A stretch of DNA of 64,000 bases, taken from positions 124,001 through 188,000 of the forward strand of contig JADFUC010001328.1 in NCBI GenBank assembly GCA_019722365.1, in the 5' to 3' direction. Under the pieces are notes generated by a model. It saw only the letters and a program-made list of their open reading frames with translations. It did no database searches and had not been told where the DNA came from. The stretch's first letter is position 1; every line of letters starts with the position of its first letter. Of this stretch, positions 11,501-20,222 are shown piece by piece. The DNA comes from Lithospermum erythrorhizon. Taxonomy: Eukaryota > Streptophyta > Magnoliopsida > Boraginales > Boraginaceae. Position numbers and translations under genes: made by a program.

Positions 11501-13427
11501 GAAACGGTGCTGTCCCCTGTGCAAGGAAAGCCGACGCAGCCTCGCCCTTCAAATCTCTCTTGAAGGCAAATTGGCTGACTTCTCAAGGGTTATTGTCAAA
11601 ACTTTGTCACACGGCTCATTTTTAATGATGTTACCACCTTGAAAACTATGTTGAATGATGTGATAACTACGGTTAATGGTTGTAACGATGCATTTTCGGG
11701 GTCTAGTTCGTTTTCTTCGATGTCTAGTTATGTAGGCAAGCCGACTTCAAAGATGACTAGCAATCAGATTTCTATCACTGGCTACCACCTCAGCCTCAAA
11801 AACAATTCCAATTCCAAGGTGGAAATCAACAGAATGCTGGATCAATCTCGAATTCAGGTAATGTTAACCATGTTCTCACAAGATTATGTGTCCTCTCTCA
11901 TCATCATTTTATTTATGTTAAAACGATTTCTCCAAATGCAGGTTCAACGACCAAAGGATCAATCTCTCCATCAGGTAATGTTAATTTTGTCCTAAAATCA
12001 TCGTGTTACATTGTACTACCATGCGACATGTCTTAAAATAGTTTCTCCCGATATAGGTTCACCAAGCAAAGGACCCACACCCTCATCGTAATTTTAAGTC
12101 AAAATTCAAAAACGTTATGGAACATTTGTGACAAACTCTTCTGTTCATCTTGAAACAATGTTTTGCAATGTAGATTTCTCATTCAAGATTCAACAAAAAC
12201 CAAAGGATCAATCTCTCCATCAGGTAATGTTAATCTTGTGCTGAAATTATTATGAAACTCATTTAATTACCATTCTTTATACTATGAAACGATTGCTTCA
12301 ATGTAGGTTCCTCAACCAAGGGATCAATTTCTCCCACCATAGCTAATTCATCGCAATGCTAATCTTTGTAATGTTAAACTATGTACAGTTATCATTATCT
12401 TATTTTTTGTTTGAAATAGATTCTCCCAATACAGGCTACTCATCTGAAACTGCAAAACAAACCAAAGGATCAATTTCTCCGTCAGGTAATGTTAATCTTG
12501 TACTAAAAACATTATGCAACCTCTGTGAATGCACTGCTTTGTCCACTAAAACGAATTCTCCAATGCAGGATCATCATCTGAAAGTTTAGCACCAAACAAA
12601 GCACCAATCTCACCATCAGGTAATGTTAGTCTTGTATTAAAAGGATTATGCAATTTAATTAGCTTAGTATATGTCTTGAATCGGTTTCCATAATAGTAGG
12701 TTCATCATCTGGCACTTCAACTTCGACCCAAGGACAAGCGTCTTCATCAAGTAATGCTAATGCTAAAGTTGACGTTAAACAAATATGTGATGGTTGTGAT
12801 AACCCAGCTCTCTGTCTTGAAACGGTTTCCCCAAGCGTGAGTGGGAAATCCGATGTAAATTTTGTTCTTCAAATATCTTTGAAGGCGACTATTGAATTCG
12901 CAAAGTATTGTCAAAACTTTATCAAGACACACGCTATATCTCAAGGATCGTCTCAGAGAGTCCAACAATGCACGAGTAGTTTTGATAATGTAATTGCCAA
13001 TCTTCAAAAGGCAAGCCAAGCATCAAGGTTACTACTGATGTTGCCAACACTGGCGCAGCAACGCTGAATGTCAGGCGATTCGTGGTTGTAATGATGTGTG
13101 TTTCGGTTCCAAGCGCAAATGGCCTTCATGTCTAAGCATTCACAATGAAGTTGACCAAAGATGGCTAGTAATTGCATTTCTATCACCACCCAATTCCAGT
13201 CTCAAAAACAATTCCAAGTCCAAGCTGGAAAGCAAATTGGTGCCCATTTTGACTCAAAAGTTGGCGGCCGGAAAAACCAAATGATGCAGCAAACAACCCC
13301 AACCAACGCTGGAAAACACTGGCTTTTGGTGGTTGATTCATCTTTTTGCTCTAGCAAAGTTTTGACTAGGTCTCTAGCTAGTATGGAACAAGTCTTTAGT
13401 CTTAGACTTCACTTAATAGTTTTGTAG
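5226..13427 (+). CDS. PMEI-derived secreted protein gene with tandem mini-exons (partly disrupted)
   Basis: Exon 1 (5226-5544) starts at ATG 5226 and encodes a hydrophobic signal-peptide-like N terminus (LIIISFCFCILLND), a Ser/Thr-rich stretch and a hairpin segment KLCEVCDCPTLC, the pattern that opens plant invertase/pectin methylesterase inhibitor domains. It ends at CCTG|GTAATA in phase 1. A long series of short phase-1 mini-exons follows (5862-12619), interrupted by degenerate PMEI copies, and the gene ends in a last PMEI-like exon from 12700. Spliced in frame, intact mini-exons give repeats such as KGSDSKQTKESTPTSG and TKGSISPSG, a likely extracellular, O-glycosylation-prone linker (inference). 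The last exon reads ICDGCDNPALC, then QQC, then frameshifts near 13025; the open frame stops at 13067, while another frame continues homologous sequence to 13427. PMEIs bind and block pectin methylesterase in the cell wall; inhibitory activity here is unproven. Many units carry indels, so it may be a pseudogene or have assembly errors. Confidence 0.5.
5545..5861 (+). other. Inferred intron 1 with possible MITE remnant
   Basis: It begins GTAATA and ends TGCAG. At 317 nt it is much longer than the 80-90 nt spacers downstream. A gggagta word near 5784-5790 resembles a Stowaway-type end, which could explain the extra length; no clear left partner is visible. Confidence 0.4.
5862..8340 (+). repeat. 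Mini-exon array, type I (75/51-nt units, S-K-Q-T-K-E-S-T-P-T-S)
   Basis: About sixteen tandem units, each a Ser/Thr/Lys-rich segment starting after a ..TAG or ..CAG and usually ending CATCAG|GTAAT. Intact in-frame units: 5862-5936 (75 nt), 6022-6072 (51), 6160-6228 (69), 6318-6368 (51), 6620-6661 (42), 6746-6820 (75) and 8074-8148 (75). All begin and end in phase 1 and join without stops. Degenerate units lie near 6440, 6905, 7070, 7234, 7417, 7565, 7724, 7910 and 8230; the one at 6905 runs into a stop. Spacers between the intact units are 80-89 nt, begin GTAAT and end in AG, and contain in-frame stops in at least one case (5937-6021), so they cannot all be coding. Confidence 0.7.
8554..9113 (+). 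pseudogene. PMEI domain copy 2, degenerate
   Basis: It aligns by eye with the last exon of the locus: a linker, an AAGTAAT-type junction instead of GGTAATG, then cousins of the hairpin, of the THANTQGTSTESNNAQV-like helix segment and of the region ending MTSNCLSITAQFQTQ. Numerous indels break the frame. The final AAGTAATA could still work as a donor, but no continuous PMEI domain can be read. Confidence 0.6.
9197..10200 (+). repeat. Mini-exon array, type II, first block (33/90-nt units)
   Basis: Units encode short segments of the GSPSKGPISSSG and GSINKGSISPSG kind. Intact phase-1 units: 9197-9229 (33 nt), 9374-9463 (90 nt), 9556-9588 (33 nt) and 9654-9686 (33 nt). The 90-nt unit looks like two units fused where the inner donor GGTAATG has become AGCAATGG, with the reading frame kept. 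Units near 9848, 10019 and 10136 are degenerate, with altered donors or acceptors. Spacers run from 65 to 144 nt. Confidence 0.65.
10283..10926 (+). pseudogene. PMEI domain copy 3, degenerate
   Basis: The acceptor position reads TGCATG in place of TGCAGG. After a linker comes a broken hairpin region, a helix segment with THANAQGTSQRVQQCTS, then QKAAQA, DINTMKTTLNA and NCLSITIQFQSQ. These correspond to the PMEI helices around the third and fourth cysteines. Several frameshifts and stops prevent one continuous translation. It ends at a good donor, CTTCAG|GTAATG. Confidence 0.6.
11013..11301 (+). repeat. Mini-exon array, type II, second block
   Basis: Intact phase-1 units lie at 11013-11045 (33 nt, GSTTKGSISPSG) and 11251-11301 (51 nt, FSFEDSTHAKGSIAPSG). 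A degenerate unit near 11134 has lost both its acceptor AG and the AG before the donor. The spacer after 11301 is 86 nt. Confidence 0.6.
11388..11857 (+). pseudogene. PMEI domain copy 4, frameshifted
   Basis: It enters in frame from the previous mini-exon and reads a linker, then ICDACDNPSLC, the PMEI hairpin with its two cysteines, before a frameshift leads to a stop at about 11563. A second frame (11639 on) recovers the C-terminal helices with NGCNDAFSGSSSFSSMSSY and MTSNQISIT. The central helix pair seen in copies 3 and 5 is shortened. It ends at AATTCAG|GTAATG, so the copy could be spliced onward if the frame were intact. Confidence 0.65.
11942..12619 (+). repeat. Mini-exon array, type II, third block
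   Basis: Intact phase-1 units: 11942-11974 (33 nt), 12435-12485 (51 nt, YSSETAKQTKGSISPSG) and 12569-12619 (51 nt, SSSESLAPNKAPISPSG). The unit at 12057 is 31 nt because the AG before the donor is missing, the unit at 12174 is 50 nt (one base short), and the one at 12307 lacks a clean donor. The spacer 12486-12568 translates in one frame to NLVLKTLCNLCECTAL, clearly related to the exon 1 hairpin KLCEVCDCPTLC, although the borders GTAATG..TGCAG and the 83-nt length favour an intron. Confidence 0.65.
12700..13427 (+). other. Last exon: PMEI domain copy 5, most complete
   Basis: Starting after TAGTAG at 12699, the frame reads a Ser/Thr linker, VDVKQICDGCDNPALC, LETVSPSVSGKSDVN, a helix with LKATIEFAKYCQNF, then RVQQCTSSFDNVIANLQKA. 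This is the canonical PMEI pattern (Cys hairpin, helix pair, third Cys) at about residues 25-115 of the exon. A frame change near 13025 ends the open frame at 13067; GCNDVCFGS and MASNCISITTQFQSQ in other frames show that the C-terminal half was once continuous. An AATAAA at 13540-13545 is a plausible poly(A) signal. Confidence 0.65.
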
Positions 13428-15225
13428 ATGCTTAGATTTCAATAGTATTGATAGAATAGTGGGTAGTTTTTGAAATCTATTGAGGGACCTTCTATATGTA
13501 CTATATGACTAAGGCAAGAAAAAGTCTATCAAGATTAAAAATAAATTCCCAGTTCAGTTTGTTATCCTTTTTTTGTTTTGTAACCAGGATTCCGCAGCTG
13601 TTACTCGTCGAATGCATAATGGGTAAACCTCAGGCTTAACGCAATAACATGCAAACTACGCCAACCAGGTAAATCACACTCGACAAGTCCTGCGGTAATT
13701 TATTTTTGACTAAGAAAGCTGTAGGGCCTGAATTCATGATGTTGAGGTTACAAGCTCACTTACTCTACCGACTTAAATTTTACTGTAAGTAATATTTGAA
13801 AAAACTTAACTCTAAAAATTGAACAGTAAGTGAATACTCCGACAATTAAAATTTCACGCATTTATCAATGGACTTTGGTTTGTTAGCAACAAGATTATTG
13901 TTTTATAGGTGAATTCTATAATGAAATGCCCTGTGGGTGATAATGTAGTAAATTAATCAAAAATGAATTATAATTTCCTTAATCAGAGCAAATCATGTGA
14001 TTTGAAAGTTAAAAATTTGCAATCACACCGTATAACCACATGCAAACTATATATCTAATATAATGATCTTCTTTATTTAAATGAATCTTATTAAGCCTTT
14101 TTCGTTATAAATTTTGCATCATACATTATTAGAATATAATGGCACGATCATAGTTTGGAAAAGGCGCTTCATGGCACGCCATATAAGCTGCGCTGGGCGA
14201 AGCGTTGGCGACGCCTGGGACGCTTTTAAAGCGCACTTCAAGCGGTCAAGTGTCGCTATGTGGCAAGGCTAAGCCACGGCGGCGCCTCAATTATAGAAAT
14301 GAAAGGCAAACCCGCTGGTAAGAAGACGCAGAAGCGCCTATAAGAAAAAATGAAAAAGAAGTTGGAAGATGGAGGGTTTTGTGCGTCATAAGCCAATTTG
14401 CTAAAAAAATAAATTAAACCAATTAAGAAAAATGACAAATTCCCAAATTCTTGTATACTGTACTAATTGTATTATTGTATTAAGTCATTATTATGCCAAA
14501 TTTCTTTTTACCTTGTAATGTAAAGAGTAAATTTCTGGAATTATAAAGAGTGATTTTGAATTCAATCATGCTGATTATGTTCAATTTTTAATACTTCTAT
14601 ATTAAATAATAAAATTAAATAATTCAAATACCTTCTTTTAAGCTACAAAGTTCTACAAAAAAATATTTTTTAATTATGTTTGGTTTTAGTTTAATTTCAG
14701 ATTATGCATTATAATTTCAATTTATTAATTTATTTCAATTTATGAATTGATTTATGTTTAATTAAAATTAAAATGATTTATTTTAAATTTAGTTTTCTTA
14801 ATTTCATTTAAAGATTGATAAATTTTAATATTGTGTTAACTTTCATATTTAGTTTTTTTTTTATAATTTCAATTTATTAATTGATTTCAACTTTTTCATG
14901 AACTATTGTTATTAAAATATAAATTAAAATAGTAAATGCTAAATTCAATGCCTGCCACGTCGTTACTTTTGAAAACTTCACTGCCATTCGCCACACATGG
15001 CATGATATATAATTTGCAAAACATGGCATTACATTATTAGTGGTCCTAGTTGAATGTCGGTCGGTCATTACCAACAGCACCAAAGCGCACTACTCCACCC
15101 ACTATGGTATCATAAAACATGTATTCATAAACTTTTAAGTAGGCCCTATTAATGTCAATATTTGCGGCCAAATCTGTATAGCTTAAAAATCACAAATTTA
15201 TCCCAATCATGTTCTCAAGAACACA
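13428..15225. other. Intergenic DNA between PMEI-derived gene and receptor-like protein
   Basis: AT-rich with no recognised gene. At 14160-14340 an unusual GC-rich patch of ggcgc/agcgc words stands out, probably a transposon fragment. The remainder (14450-14900) is A/T runs. The receptor-like protein promoter should lie in the last few hundred bases; no clear TATA box was assigned. Confidence 0.4.
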
Positions 15226-18200
15226 ATGCATGTAGTCACACGTTTCATAAAAAAAACCTGTAACAACACATCAACAATGAAGATGCAAAACATATGTTCT
15301 TCCATTTTGTTGATCTTGCATTACCAACTTCTTGTTTCTTCTTCTATGCTTCCTTCAATCGTGCCTCGCTTATGTCGTGCTGATCAAAGTCTAGCCTTGC
15401 TGAAACTGAAGAATTCTTTCACCATTGATGATTCTGCGTCTGAAGACTGCGATGCCATGGGCCAGACTTCTTACTCGAAGACTCTATTGTGGAACCGAAG
15501 CACGGATTGTTGCATGTGGGATGGTGTAAAGTGTGATAGACTCACAGGCAATGTGATAGAGCTTGATCTTAGTTGCAGCCAGCTTAGTGGGAACATCCAT
15601 TCGAATAGCAGCCTCTTCGAGCTTTCTCGTCTTCATAATCTTAATCTTGCTGTCAATGACTTCTCTCTTTCAAGAATCTCAAGAAAATTTGGAGGATTCA
15701 CTGGTTTGGCTTACCTCAATCTGTCAAGGTCTGGATTTAATGGTCAAGTTCCTTCAGAAATCTCTCATTTGAGTAAGTTGGTTTCTCTCGATCTCTCTAC
15801 AGATTTTGATGAAATTACCTTAGCACCCCATGATTTCAAACTGCTTATTCAGAACCTAACAATGTTGGAGGAACTTTCACTTTCTAGTATAGTTATCTCT
15901 TCTAATGTCCCAAGAAATCTTTCTTCATCTTTGGTAATCATAAACCTCAGTGACACGAAGCTCAAAGGTCAGCCACCGGACGAAATCTTTCATCTTCCAA
16001 ACTTGCAAAAACTTTCTTTAAGCAACAATGATGATCTTGGTGGTCATTTGCCAAATATGAGATGGAATAGCAGTACATCTCTCCAGGAACTGGATCTTTC
16101 CTTCACCCGTTTTTCGGGAGAATTACCTGCTTCCATAGGACATTTAAGACTCTTGAATTCTTTGGATCTCTCAAATTGCAAATTCATGGGATCCCTTCCT
16201 CAGACAATAGGAAACCTAACTCAAATCAGTGTTTTGTCGTTGCAATCGAACAAGTTTAGTGGTCGAGTGCCACCAACAATTGCAAGCCTTGAACAACTGT
16301 CTATAGTTGATCTTTCTTATAATAGCCTTGAAGGTCCAATACCTAGTTCTTTAGGTAGGCTAAAAAATCTTGCAGACATATCGCTAACAGGAAACAGATT
16401 TACCGGACAATTTCCTTCCTCGATAACCAATGCGACCCAACTAGAAAGTATAGATTTTGGTACGAATTCACTCACAGGATCTCTTCCCACCCCCTTAACT
16501 GATCAGTTTCAAAACTTGAAATTACTCTTCTTAGGAGATAATTCCTTCAATGGGACCATACCCTCTAGCTTTTTTTCATTTCCTTCACTAAAATATCTAG
16601 GTCTTGGATCAAATCAACTTGAGGGTCACATTCATGAGTTTCAATATCACTCATTTGAATACATTGATTTGAGTGGCAATAAACTGCATGGTCCTTTACC
16701 AAATTCACTCTCCAAGCTTGTCAACCTGACAACTCTTGATCTCTCCTCAAACAATTTGGACGGTAATTTGGATGTTGAGACTTTATCGATCTTCAAAGAT
16801 CTCAGAAATCTCCGCCTCTCCTTCAATAATATATCACTGATAGCCAAGAATGCGACATTGCCTGAATCTATTGGAAGGCTGGCATTGGCGTCCTGTAACA
16901 TAAGAGAGCTTGATTTCTTGAGAACTACAAAGTTCGTTGGTTTTCTTGATCTTTCCTGGAACAACATTCAGGGAGAAATTCCTGAATGGGTATGGTCTAA
17001 TTGGCAAAACTCAGTGTTTTACCTGAATCTTTCCCACAATCTGATAACTCAAACAACCAAACAACCTCTGTACAAAATTGTCTACTTTGACCTTCGATCA
17101 AACAACATTCAAGGGCCACTTCCAATTCCACCTCTTTCCACATTGTTTTTCTTCATATCCAACAACCAGATCTCTGGAACGATCCCTCCGTCAATATGCA
17201 AGCTAAAATCTCTGCGGATACTTGATATATCAAATAATAGGTTGAATGGATCAATACCTAAATGTGTAGGAACCATGAGCAAAGAACTTACCGTTCTAGA
17301 TATGCACATGAATAATTTGCAAGGAACTATTCCATCAATTTTCAAAATTGGTAACCAGCTCAGGGCTCTGAATTTGCGTGGAAACAAATTGGAAGGGGAC
17401 GTGCCACGATCCTTGAAAAAGTGCAGAGAACTAGAAGTTCTTGATCTCAGCAACAACGATTTGAATGATACATTTCCCATATGGTTGGAAGTTCTTCCAA
17501 AGCTACTAGTTCTTAGTTTGAGATCTAACAATTTGTATGGCCCTGTAAGAACATCCGATGTTGATTCTTCTTTCTCTAAGCTTCAAATGATCGACATCTC
17601 TCACAATCGTTTGAGTGGAAACCTGCCAGAAACATTTTTCAAAAGTTTCAAATCAATGTCACTAGCAGGTAAACCTAACAGATCAGTCAATTACATTGGA
17701 GATAATTTTTACAAGGATACCGTTGTTGTGATAACAAAAGGAACAGAAATCAAACTGGAGCGGATCCTATCTGTTTTTACTACAATGGATCTCTCAAGCA
17801 ACAAGTTTGAAGGAAACATTACAGATTCCATTGGAGACCTCGTTTCTCTTCGACAATTGAACTTGTCACACAATAGCTTTTCAGGCCAAATCCCGGTGTC
17901 AGTCAGCAATTTATCTGTACTTGAGTCACTTGACCTGTCTTCCAACCAACTCATTGGAACAATTCCTGAACACCTAACAGCTCTTAATTCTCTATCAGTG
18001 ATGAACCTTTCATGGAATCATCTGGTGGGACGAATACCTAGTGGATCACAGTTTCAGACATTTCAAAATGATTCATATATAGGAAACGATGGCTTATGTG
18101 GATTTCCAATGTCAAAGATGTGTGCAGGTGATAAAGAGAAAATGCAACCATCTCCAAATGTGGCTCAACAAGAAGACCATTCAGAATTTTTTGATGGGTT

Positions 18201-18372
18201 AACGTGGAAATCATTGTTGTTTGGTTATGGTATAGGAACGGTTTTTGGATTGGTTATTGGTATCGTCATGTTCTTAGTTGAAAAACCATTTTGGCTTATC
18301 AAAGTTGTTGAACAGATAGCACATAAAATGTTCAAAAACGAGATCAGAAATGAGGGATATATGCACTGGTGA
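15226..18372 (+). CDS. LRR receptor-like protein (Cf-9/Ve type), intact, intronless
   Basis: A single uninterrupted frame of 1048 codons. The likely start is the second Met at 15277 (MKMQN..), which puts a hydrophobic signal peptide (ICSSILLILHYQLLVSSS) at the N terminus; the upstream Met at 15226 would add 17 polar residues. Domains, numbered from 15226: LRR N-terminal cap with DCCMWDGVKC near 94-104; a long array of plant-type LRRs (LxxLxLSxNxxxGxIP); an island at about 805-849 (VNYIGDNFYKDTVVVITKG); further LRRs; cap NDGLCGFPMSKMC near 950; acidic juxtamembrane stretch; transmembrane helix about 996-1018 with GxxxG-like spacing (GYGIGTVFG); short basic tail without kinase. Family knowledge: such proteins sense apoplastic ligands at the plasma membrane and signal through SOBIR1/BAK1 kinases. 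The ligand is unknown, so no gene symbol is given. Confidence 0.93.
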   Translation: MHVVTRFIKKTCNNTSTMKMQNICSSILLILHYQLLVSSSMLPSIVPRLCRADQSLALLKLKNSFTIDDSASEDCDAMGQTSYSKTLLWNRSTDCCMWDGVKCDRLTGNVIELDLSCSQLSGNIHSNSSLFELSRLHNLNLAVNDFSLSRISRKFGGFTGLAYLNLSRSGFNGQVPSEISHLSKLVSLDLSTDFDEITLAPHDFKLLIQNLTMLEELSLSSIVISSNVPRNLSSSLVIINLSDTKLKGQPPDEIFHLPNLQKLSLSNNDDLGGHLPNMRWNSSTSLQELDLSFTRFSGELPASIGHLRLLNSLDLSNCKFMGSLPQTIGNLTQISVLSLQSNKFSGRVPPTIASLEQLSIVDLSYNSLEGPIPSSLGRLKNLADISLTGNRFTGQFPSSITNATQLESIDFGTNSLTGSLPTPLTDQFQNLKLLFLGDNSFNGTIPSSFFSFPSLKYLGLGSNQLEGHIHEFQYHSFEYIDLSGNKLHGPLPNSLSKLVNLTTLDLSSNNLDGNLDVETLSIFKDLRNLRLSFNNISLIAKNATLPESIGRLALASCNIRELDFLRTTKFVGFLDLSWNNIQGEIPEWVWSNWQNSVFYLNLSHNLITQTTKQPLYKIVYFDLRSNNIQGPLPIPPLSTLFFFISNNQISGTIPPSICKLKSLRILDISNNRLNGSIPKCVGTMSKELTVLDMHMNNLQGTIPSIFKIGNQLRALNLRGNKLEGDVPRSLKKCRELEVLDLSNNDLNDTFPIWLEVLPKLLVLSLRSNNLYGPVRTSDVDSSFSKLQMIDISHNRLSGNLPETFFKSFKSMSLAGKPNRSVNYIGDNFYKDTVVVITKGTEIKLERILSVFTTMDLSSNKFEGNITDSIGDLVSLRQLNLSHNSFSGQIPVSVSNLSVLESLDLSSNQLIGTIPEHLTALNSLSVMNLSWNHLVGRIPSGSQFQTFQNDSYIGNDGLCGFPMSKMCAGDKEKMQPSPNVAQQEDHSEFFDGLTWKSLLFGYGIGTVFGLVIGIVMFLVEKPFWLIKVVEQIAHKMFKNEIRNEGYMHW

Positions 18373-19421
18373 TATAATGTTCACTGATCACCAGAATACA
18401 TGCATGCATGTTGTATATCATTTTACCAAACTATTTATAAGAGCTTTGAGATTATGATTGACTAGCCTAGCTTTACACAGCTGCACCCTTGCGTACACAT
18501 ATATCATGAATACATATAAAAACAAAGATGCCAACAATAATTGCAGATGAAATAGTACATAAAAACATGATCAAAATAGAGACTAAATCAATTTTATTTT
18601 TTTAACTACACAATTAACAATCTTTCCCCTATATTGCTACTGCAACATACTGAACCAATATGTATACTGTAAAATTGTCCTATAAAGGTACTAATGGTAA
18701 AGATACACTATGGAGATACACTTGCTATTACATACATATTTAAGCGATAAGCAGAAATTTTCAGCACGAATAGAAGAATAGCCTCAGGAATTTATCTAAG
18801 AGGTTTAAAAAATGAAAACGACGGAATCAGGACTGTCATGTTGAGCTGAAAACATATCAACCGAGGTATCAGTTCAGGACTACTACCACATTGTCATGGA
18901 ATTTGACGCTCCTTGGGGATTTTCTTCAAACACTTCAAGAGCACCTCATGAAAATATGTTAGGCATGTAACCTGTGGAATAATTTCCTACCTGCCTAGAT
19001 ACTTAATTACTTTACATCTAGTCGTCTATCATGCATGTTCTCCTTTCTTCATTGAAATCACACATGACAAAAATTAGCAGTTATGATAGGAATAAGAACA
19101 ACAAATTCTCACTTGGGACTTCCTCAGTAATCACATCACTCTCAAATTTAAGCAAGATGTTTGACCCATTGATCAAACTAAAATTTCACACAAGTCCCTA
19201 GTTCAGACTTCAGACACCACTAATAGTCTAATACGATATATTGTCATTCAGGTTCAGAACAGAAAAATAAAATACATATGACGAGAAAACTAACGCAAAT
19301 ATCAGCATATACGACATAAACACCATCATCATCGTCTCACTACAAATCACTGAAACCAAACATTTTGAGCGCACCAATTAATGTAGCTGACGGGAGAAGT
19401 GTAGCAATATCTTCCGCTGGT
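18373..19421. other. 3' regions of two convergent genes
   Basis: The stretch separates the receptor-like protein (+) and the ZCCHC10-like gene (-), which converge. It must hold both 3' untranslated regions. No additional gene, RNA or repeat is recognised. Confidence 0.5.
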
Positions 19422-20207
19422 TTAGCGTTTTCTACCATGTCTCCTGCTCTTGCTCTTTCCCTTTCTCCTGCTGCTTCTATCTTCTGAATCTGACCCTGAA
19501 TCAGAGGAAGAATCAGAAGATTCAGATGTTGAGCTGTACTTACGGTGCCTCCTCTTCCTCTGGATCTTCTTTTTCTTTCTCCTCCTCTTCCTCTCTTCCT
19601 CCGAGTCACTGGATGAGCTGTAACTTGACTCACTTTCCTCAGATGAAGAGCCTGATCCTGTTACTGAAGATGATCCACTGTCAGATTCGAAGACTGATGC
19701 CTCACTATCAGACCTTGTATCTGACTTGTGCTTCCTCTTACTCTTTGAAGTACGTTTTTCACTCGTCTCCTCCTTTTTGATATCTGGATTCTCCAAATCA
19801 TAGGAGATCGACACTTTCATCCTCAATTTGGGATTCTTGAGTTGTTTAAATCCTTTGAGGGCCTGAGAGATGTAGACTTCTCCTCATTCTGCATTCATGT
19901 CCAGGGTTGGCTGGAAACACTTCTGGCACAGCAGCCTCGAACTTAGAGCAGCTCATTGAAACCCCTAGGTCTTTCCTTTCACCCACCTACTGGCTTCCTC
20001 AGCACCAAGCTACATCTGCCCTTTTGCCTCTTCCTCCTGCCACGGCTGACCTTCCTCCTTTTGCCCATATGCATTAACATTTCGTGCTGCCGCTGTTGCT
20101 GCTCGCTCAGCCTGGGCACGACTAAGACCCTTGGCAGCTGATAATGCTGCTGCCTTGATCCTTTCTGCCGCATCCTGACCAGCATTCTCATCTTTATTAG
20201 ATGCCAT
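19422..20207 (-). CDS. ZCCHC10-like zinc knuckle, Ser/Arg/Lys-rich protein; indels in centre
   Basis: The start at 20207 gives MASNKDENAGQDAAERIKAA, then AAALSAAKGLSRAQAERAA and NVNAYGQKEEG, the conserved N terminus of plant ZCCHC10-type proteins. The C-terminal part (frame open to the stop at 19422) begins MKVSISYDLENPDIKKEE and runs into Ser/Asp/Glu- and Lys/Arg-rich tracts ending SKSRRHGRKR, typical of nuclear RNA-associated proteins. Between them (about 19830-20030) the expected block with the zinc knuckle survives in pieces across all frames: CQKCFQP is readable, then TYEC is lost, and LKNPKLR returns. Several small deletions are needed to explain this. Since both ends are perfect, assembly errors are as likely as a true pseudogene. 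The function is inferred from family only: nuclear, probably RNA-binding. Confidence 0.75.
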
Positions 20208-20222
20208 ATTTGGTAAAGACAA

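Noticed and set aside
5862..12619. CRISPR-like spacing of repeats and spacers
   Set aside because: Repeats are coding-type and diverged, spacers are related to each other, and the context is plant nuclear; they are exon-intron units.
16647..17531. Minus-strand frames of 106 and 140 codons
   Set aside because: Shadows of the receptor-like protein gene, whose LRR codons leave the opposite strand open.
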